From Volvox africanus (taxonomy: Eukaryota; Chlorophyta; Chlorophyceae; Chlamydomonadales; Volvocaceae): DNA of 64,000 nt. Position 1 is the stretch's first letter; the number at the start of each line of letters is the position of its first letter. Where the stretch lies: the NCBI GenBank assembly GCA_030268105.1, contig BSDZ01000019.1:2024001-2088000 (forward strand), in the 5' to 3' direction. The position numbers and the translations under genes are program-made. The notes below the pieces were generated by a model. It was not told the origin of the DNA. It did not search any database and was given only the letters and a program-made list of their open reading frames with translations. Shown in pieces: positions 23,623-48,660 of this stretch.

Positions 23623-25066
23623 GTAACGCGCCGTGCATATGATATGATACGGTGCATGGTAGAAAGCTGCTGAGCATGTGCTTCTACGGCCCCTTGTTCA
23701 CGTGCGTTCAAGCGCATCTGCGTATATAGGATCTGGATGCTTAACACAAGTAGTGGGGCAATGGTGTTGCAGCACACCGTGTAGTTTCCTTGTTGCAACT
23801 GTGGACGGAGCGCAGGACATAAGAGCTGCTGTCGATGTGGACATGTGACATTCCATTTGGCTGATGGATGATTGCCAAAATTCAAAAGAAGAATACGGAG
23901 GCAAAATGTTTTTAAAATTGTTGATTATCCACGCGCCTCTCCGTTCAAGCCATGAATTGATCTAGACGTGACTTTAAAACTATCATGCCCAAGAGCCCCT
24001 GGTGACATCATCTATGTAACAATCCAGGCAGTGCGATGAAGACGTCTGAAGCCATCCTGCATGCCTTAAACATGACTATAAGGCTATCATGTGACGCCAT
24101 GCTTCATGTCACAGGGACCTCACCATCGTCTTTGCTAGAGCGCGTGATATTGCGTGCTGCGAAGGCCAACGCTGCTGCAATGAGTTCGCTGCAATATCGG
24201 TCGTGCTCCGTTGGGTCCCGTTAATGGATCCTGTTGACCGTGCAATCTGATGAGTGTGGTGAAGCCTAGGCATAACCTGTGCCTCTTCAGCAAGGCTGTT
24301 AGACACGCTTACGTTTCTTGCAATCCCTGGGGCCTGCTGCCCTTTCTTCCCCTACTCGAATGTCTCCAGGGCCGGAATGCAGGATGGATTGAGCTCGAAT
24401 GCCTTGGAGTGCCGTTTGGCGCACCTGGCGCTGGCGGCACAGTCACGTGCCACCATCTGCCACGGCTACCCTCCAGGAAGGGGAACAGAATCCAGAGCAT
24501 GTCAACGCGTGCCCCCTTACCCGATGAATGCCTTGCCGGTTGTGGATATGAGTCACTGAAGAGAACATAGTACCACTTGGTACTGGCCGTATCTTTGCCA
24601 GGAGTAATTCAGGAGGAAAACGCTTGCAGCTAGAGACAATCCCCCTAATTGTAACATTCCTCTTGTGTCAAAGCAGAGCAGAACTTTACTAAGCTCGTGC
24701 TAAATGCTGCGCGCAGTACGGCGACGCACCAGTACAATCCGTAGAATCGATTATTCAAAGCCGCGCTGCCTGAGCATGAAAACGGAATATCTTTCACGAT
24801 TGCCCCAGCATGGATGTAGCGTGCATCATGGCATGGAGACCCCTTTTTGTTCTGCCCTAACACTTGCGCTGAGTTGAAGCCCAGGAAGTGTGGCTACAAA
24901 AATGTCAGCTAGGTAAGGATATTTAATATGCCTCGTTGTGTGCTGTTGATTGTTATGTGTCGCCTGCGAAGAAACTGCCAGCTGACTTTGAGCGCTTGTT
25001 GCTGACAGAGTGGATGGTTCGGCGTCATGTCGAACCATTATAGTTACTCAGCATTGTCCTTCTGGG
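23623..25066. other. Intergenic region between SPB1 and the aurora-like kinase
   Basis: About 1.4 kb follow the SPB1 stop codon. The first TGTAA on the plus strand is at 24015-24019 and is the candidate SPB1 poly(A) signal, giving a 3' UTR of roughly 0.4 kb. Several short open frames occur on both strands, but none has codon or motif support. The right part must hold the kinase promoter. I see no other feature. Confidence 0.5.
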
Positions 25067-28000
25067 ATGCGGAAGCGTGATGTTTGGTGAGTCGCAAATG
25101 GGATTTTAACTTTTTATCCACGTTCCACACAGCTGAATCAGTTTAACCTGCGTCGCAGGCGGATTGACCAATTCCATTTGTTGCGAAAGGTTGGCAGTGG
25201 ATATGCCAGCACGGTTTACCTGGGCACTTGTCGCACAACCGGAAACCAAGTCGCAGTGAAACTTTATCACAAGAACAAGCTTTCAGAGCTGAACCATTTT
25301 CAAGTGGCACGTGAAATAACAATCCATAGCGGCCTCGATCATAAGCATATAATCCAGCTGGTAAGGACTTGACCTGCAATCAGGCATATAAAGCCTTGAA
25401 CTAACCTCCATGTTCTTGGTTCATGTAAAGTGGGCAGCGTTCGAAGATCAATACGGAATCTACCTTGTTTTCGAATATGCAAGCAAGGTGTGTATTCTTA
25501 TATGACGCTCCGTACTCCTCTAGCTGGTTACATATCTACCTGTTTGTCCCCGTCTGACATTTCCGGCTTCCGAGCAGGGCGATGTATTTACTGAGGTAGA
25601 GCGGCGAGGAGGGCAACTGAACGAAGCCGAGTCTGTGCGGCAGGTGCGGTCCAGTGAGCGTTTCCTTGGAGACGGTTGAAAGACCTGGTGCACGTTCCGA
25701 ACCTATCCGTGTGGACATGAATATAGATGAATGCAAGTGTGGCCTTCCGCAGGTGATATACCCCTTTCTAAGCGCTTTGGACTACCTACACAGCAACTAT
25801 ATTATCCACCGGGACATCAAGCCGGAAAATCTCTTATTCACGGCTACAGGTGTCCTAAAAGTTGGGGGTAAGCTCCTGGAGTTCAAGTGATGTGGACATT
25901 GGACAGCGATTTGGGTTGATCACTACAGTGTCGGTGGTCCTGCCAATCCAAACCCCTTGGCTTTCATACTGTGCGCTAAACTAGCTAAACAGTCAGCTTC
26001 TTGTTCTGGTGGGATTGCAAGCACGCATTCTACAGGCCATTCGTTTTTGCCCAGTCTCGTTGTTGCCACGAACCACCTGGCTCAGCCTGCCATCCAACCC
26101 TGCCTCGGGCGCCTCCGGGCCCACGGCATGACATGATCTTCTGGGCACCGTTTTCTGCTAATTGTACCACTGCCCCTCCCCATGCCGCCCGTGCGTGCAC
26201 TTCTGGCTGTCGGACTGAACATGTATACCCGCATCCGGATGAGTCCAGATTTCGGGCTGTCAATTAACTTCAGCCAGGAGCGCCCAGTAACACGGGTTGG
26301 AACGCTGGATTACATGGCGCCTGAGGTGGTGGTTTGCCCGGATAAGCACCGGCCCCAGGACCACAAAGAACTGAAGCATCTCCATTATACGCCGCTGGTA
26401 GACGCTTGGGCCGTGGGCGTCCTGGCGTACGAACTGATTGTTGGGCGGCCGCCGTTTGACAAGGTGAGCTTTTGGGGTTATCCACCACATGGGCAGAATA
26501 CCAAGGACATTTACAGAAGGGCATATATCCATGGGTAAAGAAGGCCTACGATGTGGGCCTCCCCGTTAACATTAGGGTTGCCAGTTGGGCATTGTATGGG
26601 AGGACTGCGCAGGATGTTGGCTGCGGCAGTCTCACAGCTTTTTAAGCTGAGAACTCTTGTATTTCTGCAGGGGCAGAAGAAAGCGACGATCAATGAAATC
26701 CTGAATGGGGAGCCGTTCATTCCACCGTGGCTGTCAGAGGGCGCTGTGCACTTTATCAAATGGGCACTTACCAAGGAAGTGAGCAAGCGGCCTTCGGTGC
26801 AGCAACTTGCCGAGCATCCTTGGATTACAAGCCACATGAAGCAAGCGGCCCTAGCAACAGCACGGCGCCAGTTGGTCAAGACAGGTGCGTACTATTCTCT
26901 ACGCAATGTGCTTTGGCATGGGGAGGTAAAACCGAAAGGTACGAGCTCGTAAGCCCCATCGCCACGGCAACCATTTTCATCCTTGCCGGTCTGAGAAGGT
27001 TGGGCCGGCCTGCACTCGCTCGGAGGTAGCAAGGACCCGTTGCTGTTTGGATGTTGGGGTAACGGCCCACGCGGTAGATACACGTGCATTGTGCAGAGAC
27101 ATACATCAGCACGGTGGTGTATCATGGAAATCCGCTTCGGTCGAGGGCCCTTGTCCCATATGCATGCCGAAGTATGCTGGTCGAGAGGGACCCTGATTGC
27201 AGCCACTTGCTTCTACCGCCCACCCGTCCAACAATTCCCTTGCAGACTCTTTCGTGGAGCCCCGGCAATTGGGCTTCCGCGGCAGCAACATGCCTCTGGA
27301 GCCCCCCAGCACCAGCACCAAAGAGCCTCCGAGGCCGCTGCAAGTTGCGTCGGTATCCCAGGGCGGCCGCCAGCTGGGTCACTCCAACTCTATGTCAGCT
27401 GTGGACGGAATGCGCTACCGTGATGTAAACATCGACAGCGTCACGAACGGCATGGCCACGACGGCCGCAGCAGCCTTGGACGCTGTAAAACGTGTTTCGG
27501 ATGGCGACGGCACCACGGGGGGCCGACCGAGCGCTGCTGGTGGCCGCGTCAGCCGTGCCGGGACTGCTCGAAACAGTGGCACCGGCGGAACCCCGTTGAG
27601 CCGCGTAAATAGTTTGAACGCGGTCGCAGGGGCAGCAGCTCTGGCAGCAGTTGCAGCGGAAGAGGGCCAAAAGAACGGTCGACCCATGACGCGCGAGGAG
27701 CTGTTAGCCTCGCTTTCCATGCCGATGGGGGGCCGTAGTCTTTATATGATGCGCTCGTTTACGGCAGGGAGGCCGAACCTCATGGTGCAGTCGACGATGC
27801 AGCAAGGCACAAGAACAAGCAGCAGCGGTAGTAGCACCACGAGCTCAGCTACCCCGGCCGGTCAAGTGGCTGTGCACGGTATGCGGGTGCACCCGCCGGC
27901 ATCGACATCTTCATTTGCGCGCACTGTCAGCGCCGCGACGCACGACTTCCAACAGCTTCATCAGCCGGCCCCGCCCTCCCCGCTCAGCAGTGCTCCTGGC

Positions 28001-28672
28001 AGCGTTGACCTTGCTTTGGAGTTGAGTCGTGTGCGCGTCGACACCAGCACCTCCCTTGCCAGCTGTGGCAGCGCTCCCTACAGCCCCAAGCCGAGTACGC
28101 CCTTGCGGCCGCAGCCGCCTCAGGCGCCGTCCCCATCCGCCCGGGGATTGAAAAGTGGCTCGCCCCTTATCCCCAGCCGCCTGTCTCAGTCATTCACTAG
28201 TCCTGTGTCGCCGCTGGCAGGTGCTGCTGCCGCCACGGCAACCTCCACCGGGGGCGTGCAGCATCCGCCGCAGCACACGCCCAGCAGACTCGGCCAACAG
28301 TCCACCTCAGGAGCTGTGCACTTGGAAGCGTCGCCGTCCGCTGTTGCAAGCACACCTGCTGCCTCGGCGTTGGGCCCTGCTGCTGGGCGTAGCATCAGTG
28401 GGACGCACGGAGTTCCGAACGCGCCCGTGCCGTCCATGCCATTAAACTTCAATGACACCGCTTTAGCCAGTGAGACCGCACTCAGGCGCCCCAACAGCAG
28501 CAGCAGCAGTCAATCCAGCACATCACAGGCACCATCGCCAGCTGTTAGTGTGCGGGAGGCGATAGGCGAAAAATATGACTCAGATGACCGCGATGGCGCG
28601 GCTGCAGAGAGCAAAAGCCCATCATGGGGATCCCGGGGTTTGTTTGACTCTTTTAAAAAAGTGTTTTCGTGA
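25067..28672 (+). CDS. CALK: Aurora-like Ser/Thr kinase, CALK type
   Basis: Eight exons join in phase to 771 aa: 25067-25086, 25159-25360, 25431-25487, 25578-25643, 25753-25867, 26249-26463, 26671-26884 and 27246-28672. The kinase domain starts almost at the N terminus (about residues 10-275): [12 protein letters not shown] (glycine loop), VAVKLYHK (lysine), [12 protein letters not shown] (catalytic loop), DFGLSINF, and [14 protein letters not shown] (aurora-type activation segment, phosphorylatable Thr near residue 168). GRPPFD and [14 protein letters not shown] close the C lobe. The remaining ~490 residues are one exon of Ser/Pro/Ala-rich, probably disordered sequence. This order and length match, from memory, the Chlamydomonas aurora-like kinase CALK, which is required for flagellar disassembly and shortening. 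Animal auroras have a long N-terminal extension instead. The start was chosen because MRKRDVW splices in phase to RIDQFHLL. Confidence 0.8.
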
Positions 28673-29448
28673 CATGATACTACAATGCACATCATTAAGC
28701 GCAATTATATTGGTGTTGGTACTTGCGGCAACTAACGGAAGCTATTGTGGAAAGGATGGAAGAAAGATATGTGTCTGTCCGGGGAAGTGCTTCGGGAGCA
28801 TTCGCGGCGCGCGAATGTCCACTGTCTTGTAGCAGGCTTTGCTGCCTTCAACTTGCAGTTTGTGCTTTTGCTGTCTGATTGTGGGCACTGTACTCGCCCA
28901 CTTCTTGGAACTGTGAACCGGAGCCATCCCAGTGGCCCAGCGGCCCAACCTAAGTTCTATTGGCAGTGATGTTCAGCAGGCATGTCGCAAATGATAATGA
29001 GTAAGATGCGGCGATGGTAGGTATGCCACACTGCAAAACGTGCGTTTGTGAGTGGTTATAATTAGGGCCTAAAAATGACTATGGGCCTAAAGACTGGCAG
29101 CTTATTTGTGTGATATGAATTTTGATTCCAAGCCACAACGTGGTACATGCGTGAGTTGCATATATGTAAACACAATAATTACATGGATATAAATGAAGTC
29201 ATTTCACCTAATGAAGTCATTTCCGGTTCGTTTGTGCACATCACTCCTGCATTCCATCCTCTCCGTCATCGATATGACATCCGCTATTACGGTGCCCATC
29301 AGTCCAGTATGTGCCCATACGTACTGAATTTACATTCTAGATGTTAAGTTCAGAAGTCAATTTCCAGGTCGATTTACTACAGAAAACGTTATAATTACAT
29401 GTCATAGGTGACTGTCCGACAATTTCCAATGATTAGGTTAGTCATACT
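28673..29448. other. Convergent 3' region between kinase and RPA1
   Basis: The kinase (plus) and RPA1 (minus) converge on this 776-bp stretch. The first plus-strand TGTAA lies at 29165-29169. A minus-strand TGTAA (TTACA) lies at 29395-29399, about 50 bp from the RPA1 stop codon. Apart from the two presumed 3' UTRs I see nothing here. Confidence 0.5.
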
Positions 29449-42855
<13,407 letters not shown>

Positions 42856-43238
42856 CTTCGAACGGAGCAACTAAAGGAACCCCGATGAGCACGCTGAAGC
42901 GGCCCTCAACCGCAGCACAACATCCGTTGACAGCAACCCTGTCTCTATGTGCATGCATATAGTGTGCACTGGAGCAGCACAAGTGGATGCAGGGTCTGCA
43001 ACGCTTGAGGATACGCCTCGAATCTAATTTGTTGTTTATTTTCTAGTACCCTTTGGACCGATCAGACATAGGAATACAAGGTGTATGGAAGCAGACTAGG
43101 TTATCAACGTAAGTTATTCTTTCAGTTTGTTTGCTCCAGGGACGTTCCCCCGCCCCGAGAGGGACCTGCGTTTTGTCCGTCTCCCCACCGCAATCTTTCT
43201 TTTCCTAGCTAGTCCCACTATCATCCGTGGGCGATACA
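42856..43238. promoter_or_regulatory. Head-to-head intergenic region, RPA1 / eL8
   Basis: The start codons of RPA1 (minus, 42855) and eL8 (plus, 43239) are 383 bp apart. The two products both serve ribosome production, one making rRNA and the other a 60S protein. Common control from one bidirectional promoter is plausible but is inference. I see no element that I can name. Confidence 0.5.
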
Positions 43239-45339
43239 ATGGTGAGCACTTTTGATTCACGCGTGCAAGTGGTTGTCGCTTTTACAACTACACGCGGCCA
43301 GTCCGGCGGCCCAGCACAATTTTTGGCATGGAATATTTATATAAACTCTCATCTTTGTAGGCGCCGAAGGGCAAGAAGGTGGCCCCCACGCCGGCCGCCG
43401 CGAAAAAGGTGCGCGCCTGGGGCATTTCGACTTACGGTTGGCAGTCTTTATAGCGCTCCTGAATAAGTTATAGATCGAGTTAGTCCCTGGAGCCTAAAGG
43501 TCAGAATACCATTAGTCGACGGCTCTTTTTGTCGCAGGCGGCCGCCCCTGCCAAGCAGACCAACCCGCTTTATGAGAAGCGGACCAAGTCTTTCGGTAAG
43601 AAATTTACAAACAAATGGTCTGATAACTTGTATCTACCTTTCATCTTTGCTTGCCTAGTTTGTGCTCAGCGGCTGGGGATGCAGTGCCGCCACCCGCTTT
43701 GCGGCGACATAACACGACATCAGGCAGCCACAGGGCAGGGTAGCGTTTGGGCTTCAGCCGCTGGCGATTTGTAGTCACACTTTTAGAGCGTGTCAGCAGG
43801 TGTTATGTTTGGGGCTACGAGCGCGGCCGTGGCGGGTGCAGTAGCAGATGCTACTCTCGTCGTGATCCCGTTATCAAATACGGGCTATCTGGCAGGAGTC
43901 CAGCAAGGCGCCTGGTACTGATCGAATGCAGCAAGCTGCTGGGGGCCCTATTAGGGGTTGTTGCTGAGGCTTACGGTAAATACTCAACCAACACACCTAC
44001 AACCTCAGTCGCAGTCCTTCGCCGTGGGTTGCTGCTATGCAGGCCTGGGCGGTGCACCTAAGCCGAAGCGAGACCTTCACCGCTTCGTGAAGTGGCCTCA
44101 GTATGTGCGTCTTCAGAGGCAGAAGCGTGTGCTGTCCATGCGCCTTAAAGTGCCGCCAGTCATCAACCAGTTTGTCACTCGCGCATTGGACAAAAACGCG
44201 GCGGAGACTCTGTTTAAACTGCTGATGAAGTACCGGCCTGAGGACAAGAAGCAGAAGGCCGAGCGCCTTAAGGCGGAGGCCGCTGCTCGTGAGGCCGGCA
44301 AGGAGGTGGGCAATCCCGATGTGACATGGGTTTTGGAGGACTATTGAGCTAGGAGCGTCCATTTACAATTCAATGTTTCTTTAACTATATTTGAACTTTT
44401 TTGTTGTTTCTGCGCGCTAGGCTCATCTCTGTATTGTTGCCTCTACCGCCCTTGCAGCCTGAGAAGAAGAAGCCTGTCGTCGTGAAGTACGGCCTGAACC
44501 ATATCACCACGCTGGTGGAGTCCGGCAAGGCGCAGATGGTGGTGATCGCCCATGACGTGGACCCCATTGAGCTGGTTTGCTGGCTTCCAGCCCTCTGCAA
44601 GAAGATGGGCGTCCCTTACGCCATCGTCAAGGTACAGACTTCAACAGGGACCGATTATTAAGTTCACTAGGCCATGCCTCACGTTTGCAATACCGTGATT
44701 CTTAGGGTGCATTTTAGGTTCGTGCCTTCTGAATGGCGGGTCGCTAATAGCGGGTTCAACAGTACAGTACCTGATCAGTTTTCGGATGTGCTGATTGAAC
44801 ACCACGGGTTCACAAAACTTAGGCAAGGGCATGTAAATTGGGACGGTGGTGTTTATAACTGCATATACATGCATGCATTTCATAATTCAATGCACGATCG
44901 TGCACAGACTTCGCAGCAAATCTTCCCATAATGGAGGAGCTTGGAGCAGTAGCATGGGATTGAGGCGACCCATACGGGAATGCATAATTAGCCCATTGTC
45001 GTTGGGAGTAAGGAAATATGAAGTGTCGTCACTGTTCAAGTCAGTGCTGTGGTTGGAATTGCCGTATTCACTCGTACCCACCGGGCGTGCGTCCTACAGG
45101 GCAAGGCCCGCCTAGGCACGGTTGTCCACAAGAAGACCGCTACAGCCCTGGCTCTGACGTCGGTTAAGAATGAGGATCAGCGCGAGTTTGCTAAGCTGGT
45201 GGAGAGCTTCAAGAGCCAGTACAACGAAGGCCCGCGTGTCAACTGGGGCGGGCACATCCTGGGCATGAAGAGCATGCACAAGCAGAAGAAGCGGGAGCGC
45301 GCCATTGCCAAGGAGCTGGCGCAGCGCGCGGCGGCGTAA
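43239..45339 (+). CDS. RPL7A: 60S ribosomal protein eL8 (L7a)
   Basis: Six exons join in phase to 261 aa, the normal family length: 43239-43241 (ATG alone), 43361-43408, 43538-43595, 44043-44305, 44458-44631 and 45100-45339. Typical segments are [45 protein letters not shown], the L7Ae RNA-binding core [20 protein letters not shown] with [20 protein letters not shown], and [15 protein letters not shown] near the end. eL8 is a large-subunit protein and binds kink-turn RNA through its L7Ae fold. As in eS27, the first intron begins right after the initiator ATG (ATG then gtgagc). A TGTAA poly(A) signal lies about 60 bp downstream, directly before a retroelement repeat. Confidence 0.96.
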
Positions 45340-45397
45340 GGGCTACCTCGGGAATAGGAGCAGCTTGTCTTGCACATTGCTGTTAGAGCTCTATGAG

Positions 45398-45402
45398 TGT
45401 AA
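45398..45402 (+). terminator. TGTAA poly(A) signal, eL8 gene
   Basis: The sequence gagtgtaaagtc contains TGTAA about 60 bp after the eL8 stop codon. The terminal repeat of the retroelement starts about 30 bp further on, so the element appears to sit just outside the eL8 transcript. Confidence 0.6.
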
Positions 45403-45432
45403 AGTCTTCAAGGAAAAGTAGTTTGCTTACAG

Positions 45433-45876
45433 TTACCTTCAGTGAGCATTTGGTACTGAGTTTAGCAGCACGTGAGGCGTGATCAATCAGCAATCAGGCG
45501 AGACCGTGCGGCTTCTCAGGCCATTCCCCTGTATACACTAGGGACAATAAATGACGCAACAAGTGAAACGATGGCTTGCTAATTCTTCCGCTAGGTGCAT
45601 GAGTCTAGCACTTCCGTGCTGGCGGATGAGCTGCAATTGCAGGAAGGGAGCGGTGGCGCTTGGTAACGCGAATTTAAAGTAATAACAGCGGACCCCACAG
45701 CTTAGCGTTACTTTAGGTACGGATAGGCTGGACGACAGGTACTTCGCATCTTCAAGATTTGAGCACATGCTGACGAATAAGTAATCTTACAGAACTAGTG
45801 TCAACATATGATAATGCCCCTGGCTGTGCACATTCCCGAGGTAGCTTCATTATTAATGCCAGCCGAGAACAGGCAT
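45433..45876. repeat. Terminal direct repeat of the retroelement, left copy
   Basis: About 440 bp that match 50088-50755 in the same orientation, apart from scattered substitutions and a roughly 190-bp insertion in the right copy. Shared stretches include ggtactgagtttagcagcacg, caacaagtgaaacgatggct, ggctggacgacaggtacttc and the part reading gataatgcccctggctgtgc. The divergence means the element is old. Confidence 0.88.
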
Positions 45877-46289
45877 TTTGTGATGTGCGGCAGTCCGGCA
45901 AGGAAAGCCTTCTGCATCTGAAGCATGTCAGAAATCCACACAAGGTCTTGCTCCGTGCCCAAGGGGTAAACCGAACAAGAGGGGCAGGAAAGCCGACCCC
46001 GCTGACAACAACTAATCAGTCTAAGCGTTCCACTTTCGCATTTCTTGAATCCTCTTTCTGCCGGTGGTTACCTAGGCTGTGTCAGACAGACGGCCACCGA
46101 CCCTGCTCAGCCTGAGTCAGAGCACACACTTCGTTTTTGTTACCTTTACATAAAACTCTGTAATATCATTCGTAGCGCTATAGCCCGCGTTATGTACACC
46201 TTGAATGCGTCTGACTTCTGACGTCTTTTGACGTCTGACCAGTGCCCATGCGCCTTAATTTTACTCTTAACTCAAAACGCACTTCCGGC

Positions 46290-47160
46290 GGTTGTAGCGT
46301 CACTTTTAACGCAGGCTATGGGAAGACAGGCTACATTGGTCCACATGCACCTCCAGATCCGCCAGCATGAACTCTCTGAGCCTGGTGTATAGCTGCTTTG
46401 AGACCCCAATTCTCCACCTAGCTTGCGTCCCTTCCTTTCCCCTAGCTAAGAACGTCAGTTGTCCCCTGGCCTCTGCAGCCTCTTGGCCGCCGCTTGCAAT
46501 AGTGCCGTACACTACACCCGATAGGAAAATCGCTCTGCTTCAGCTCCGCCAAACAGACTGACTCTCCTTGACTGAACTGATCGGTCTTGTTCTTACGAAC
46601 CGTCAGAAGGATCCCCCAACTGGCTTGCGCCAGGACATCTCCAACGTTCATGCACACCAGCTCATTGCATCATAGCATCCCGAAGAAAACAGCATCAGCG
46701 CGCAGTGTCAATTCATATGCTCCTGCCTCAGGTTGCAGCACTGCCACTGCCTGCAGCCACCCGACCGAGAGCTGTATCAGGCTTCGTGGCAAGGGTACCT
46801 TCGCTCGCGGCTATGTGTTGCCCACCGCAGTCCGACGTCAGAAAGCTTGAACCAACGTTGTGTGGACACGCTCGAAGCTGTATCAGGCTTCGTGGCAAGG
46901 GTACCTTCGCTCGCGGCTATGTGTTGCCCACCGCAGTCCGACGTCAGAAAGCTTGAACCAACGTTGTGTGGACACGCTCATCCCGGCTAAATTCAGCTTT
47001 AAATGGCAGTTCACAAAGGAAGGCAGCATGGTTGAGCCCATCCACGTCAGTGACTAACTGTGTATACCTTCGAACGACTGCATACGTGCTATTGAAGCTT
47101 GTGCCGGCTGCACTTGCCGCCAACTCCACCCAATCGCATGCCAGCTCCACAAGCCGTGTG
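46290..47160 (-). pseudogene. Tyrosine recombinase remnant of the retroelement
   Basis: On the minus strand an N-terminal, SAM-like core-binding part reads RLVELACDWVELAASAAGTS followed by FNSTYAVVRRYTQLV. Further on come VLAQASWGILLTVRKNKTDQ (the strand with the conserved KTDQ found in DIRS recombinases) and SSHSLR followed, after stops and a frame change, by DATTAGS, which resembles the HxxR motif region. A 104-bp tandem duplication (46770-46979) interrupts the frame. The gene cannot make a functional recombinase. Confidence 0.6.
46770..46979. repeat. 104-bp tandem duplication, period 106
   Basis: Bases 46770-46873 are repeated at 46876-46979 with no difference that I can see. The unit starts agctgtatcaggcttcgtgg and ends gtgtggacacgctc. 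It lies inside the recombinase remnant and breaks its frame. Two overlapping open frames on the plus strand are made only by this repeat. Confidence 0.92.
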
Positions 47161-47829
47161 CTGTAACTGGCTGTAGTTGCGCCCCCCGTGAAGTGGCGAG
47201 AACATAAGCAGGGCAATTAAACCAAACGCCCGTGTAAAACCCCGCTATCAGGCCCAAACAGTTGTGATAAGTTTCTGTTGGGCAATTCTCACACTTAAGG
47301 TCCCCGGTCAACAAGGCTTGCAGCAAGTACCCCGGCTAGTTGGCTACTCCTGAGGACCCGGGGGGGGAGAGGTCGAAAAAAAAGAATCCTTGACGGCCCG
47401 TCTGATTGCATCTGCCGTAGTCGCTGCGCCTGTTTCTTGGCCAGTGACTCTGCCGGAGCGACTATCGCTTAAGGGAGCAATACCTTCGACTGACATGACA
47501 CAGTTCTCTAGAGCCCATGTCGCCACCTGCAGTCGCCGCCACTGGGTGACGTGTGCCTACTATGGGGTTGGCAAGAGATTAGGGAAGTCGGAAAACAATC
47601 CAAGCATAAGGTGACGGGTTAACTTCAGCTCCCCACAGCCACAGGCACACAGTCCGCTGCGCAGCAAGCTTAGGTAAACGGATATATGGGCTCCTGCGCG
47701 TGCCTGCCGTTCGCACATATGTCCCGAACCAGGGCCTGTCCTCCCAGCGTGGCACTACAATGGTAGCCTTCGCAGCAGTCCACAGATGGCTAGTACTTGT
47801 TGCCCATTAACGAGTTGAAGATCGGTGGC

Positions 47830-48660
47830 TTCAAGCGTAGGTTCTGGTCGCGGCATAGGACCAGCTGCCTGATCAGTTGATCAGCCCATACATTCTCCAC
47901 ACCCGCTATATGTTCGGCCCGCAGGTCGAAATGAAATCTGATGGTCAGCAGATGATGGGGTCTTCAGGTATGTGGGTCGAGCCATGTTTAATGGCGGCCA
48001 CAGCCTGGGTGTTGTTGCACCGTACCAACACTCACGGCTAGGAGGGCAGCCGCATTGGCAGGATGGCGGGCTCGCTTCTATGGTGCAATACTCATTTCAG
48101 GTTGACCGTGTTGAACAGCATGCCAAGGAATTCTAAATGCTGCAATGGGTAATCAAGGCCCCGATCCTTGCTGGCTTTACACTCCAGGCCCAGGTCTGCA
48201 CACACCATCCAAACTCGCAAAGGCACCCACCACATCTGTGTACATATTGCCAAGCAGCGTGAAGTCGTCCACACAGACAAGACATGCGCACGTGTAAGCC
48301 GCGACGATCGCATTCTGCCTGACAGATGTCTCACGTGCCGCTGAAGTGAGCTCAATGAATATGGGCGGGATCTGGCTGGCACCAAAGGTGAGGGCTACGA
48401 ATTATTGCAAGGCGCCAGATACAGGAGGCCGAAACGCCATGTACTATCGTGCCTCTGTCGTTAGCATCGCATGGTGGAAGCCGTTCGCCAGATCCGTTTG
48501 ACCAAGAAACCGCCTGGTGGCAAATGCTGCAACAGCTCCCCCCGATCTGGAAGTCACGGTAATTTCTCCCTGCGCCCGTTAACACCTTAACAAAAAGGGT
48601 CAATGATAGGCCAAATGAACTTGTCTGGCTTTTGCACCACTTGGAGAGGATTGGCGATTG
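47830..48660 (-). pseudogene. Reverse transcriptase / RNase H remnant of the retroelement
   Basis: The minus strand reads NPLQVVQKPDKFIWPIIDPF (palm entry motif), then a stop, then at about 48280-48260 the catalytic box CVDDFTLLG. After a frameshift comes CKASKDRGLDYPLQHLEFLG. Next, at about 48032-47985, VRCNNTQAVAAIKHGS, and after another shift HFDLRAEHIAGVENVWADQL, which is the C-terminal signature (HIxGxxNxxAD) of the RNase H domain in DIRS and Ty3-like elements. At least three frame breaks or stops show that it is dead. Confidence 0.72.

Noticed and set aside
27395..28494. Several minus-strand and alternate-frame open frames of 90-130 codons
   Set aside because: They overlap the GC-rich C-terminal exon of the CALK-like kinase in other frames and have no motif of their own.
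46587..47057. Overlapping plus-strand frames with a repeated 35-residue unit, resembling a repeat protein
   Set aside because: The repetition comes from the 104-bp tandem duplication inside a minus-strand recombinase remnant. There is no evidence for expression of the plus strand.
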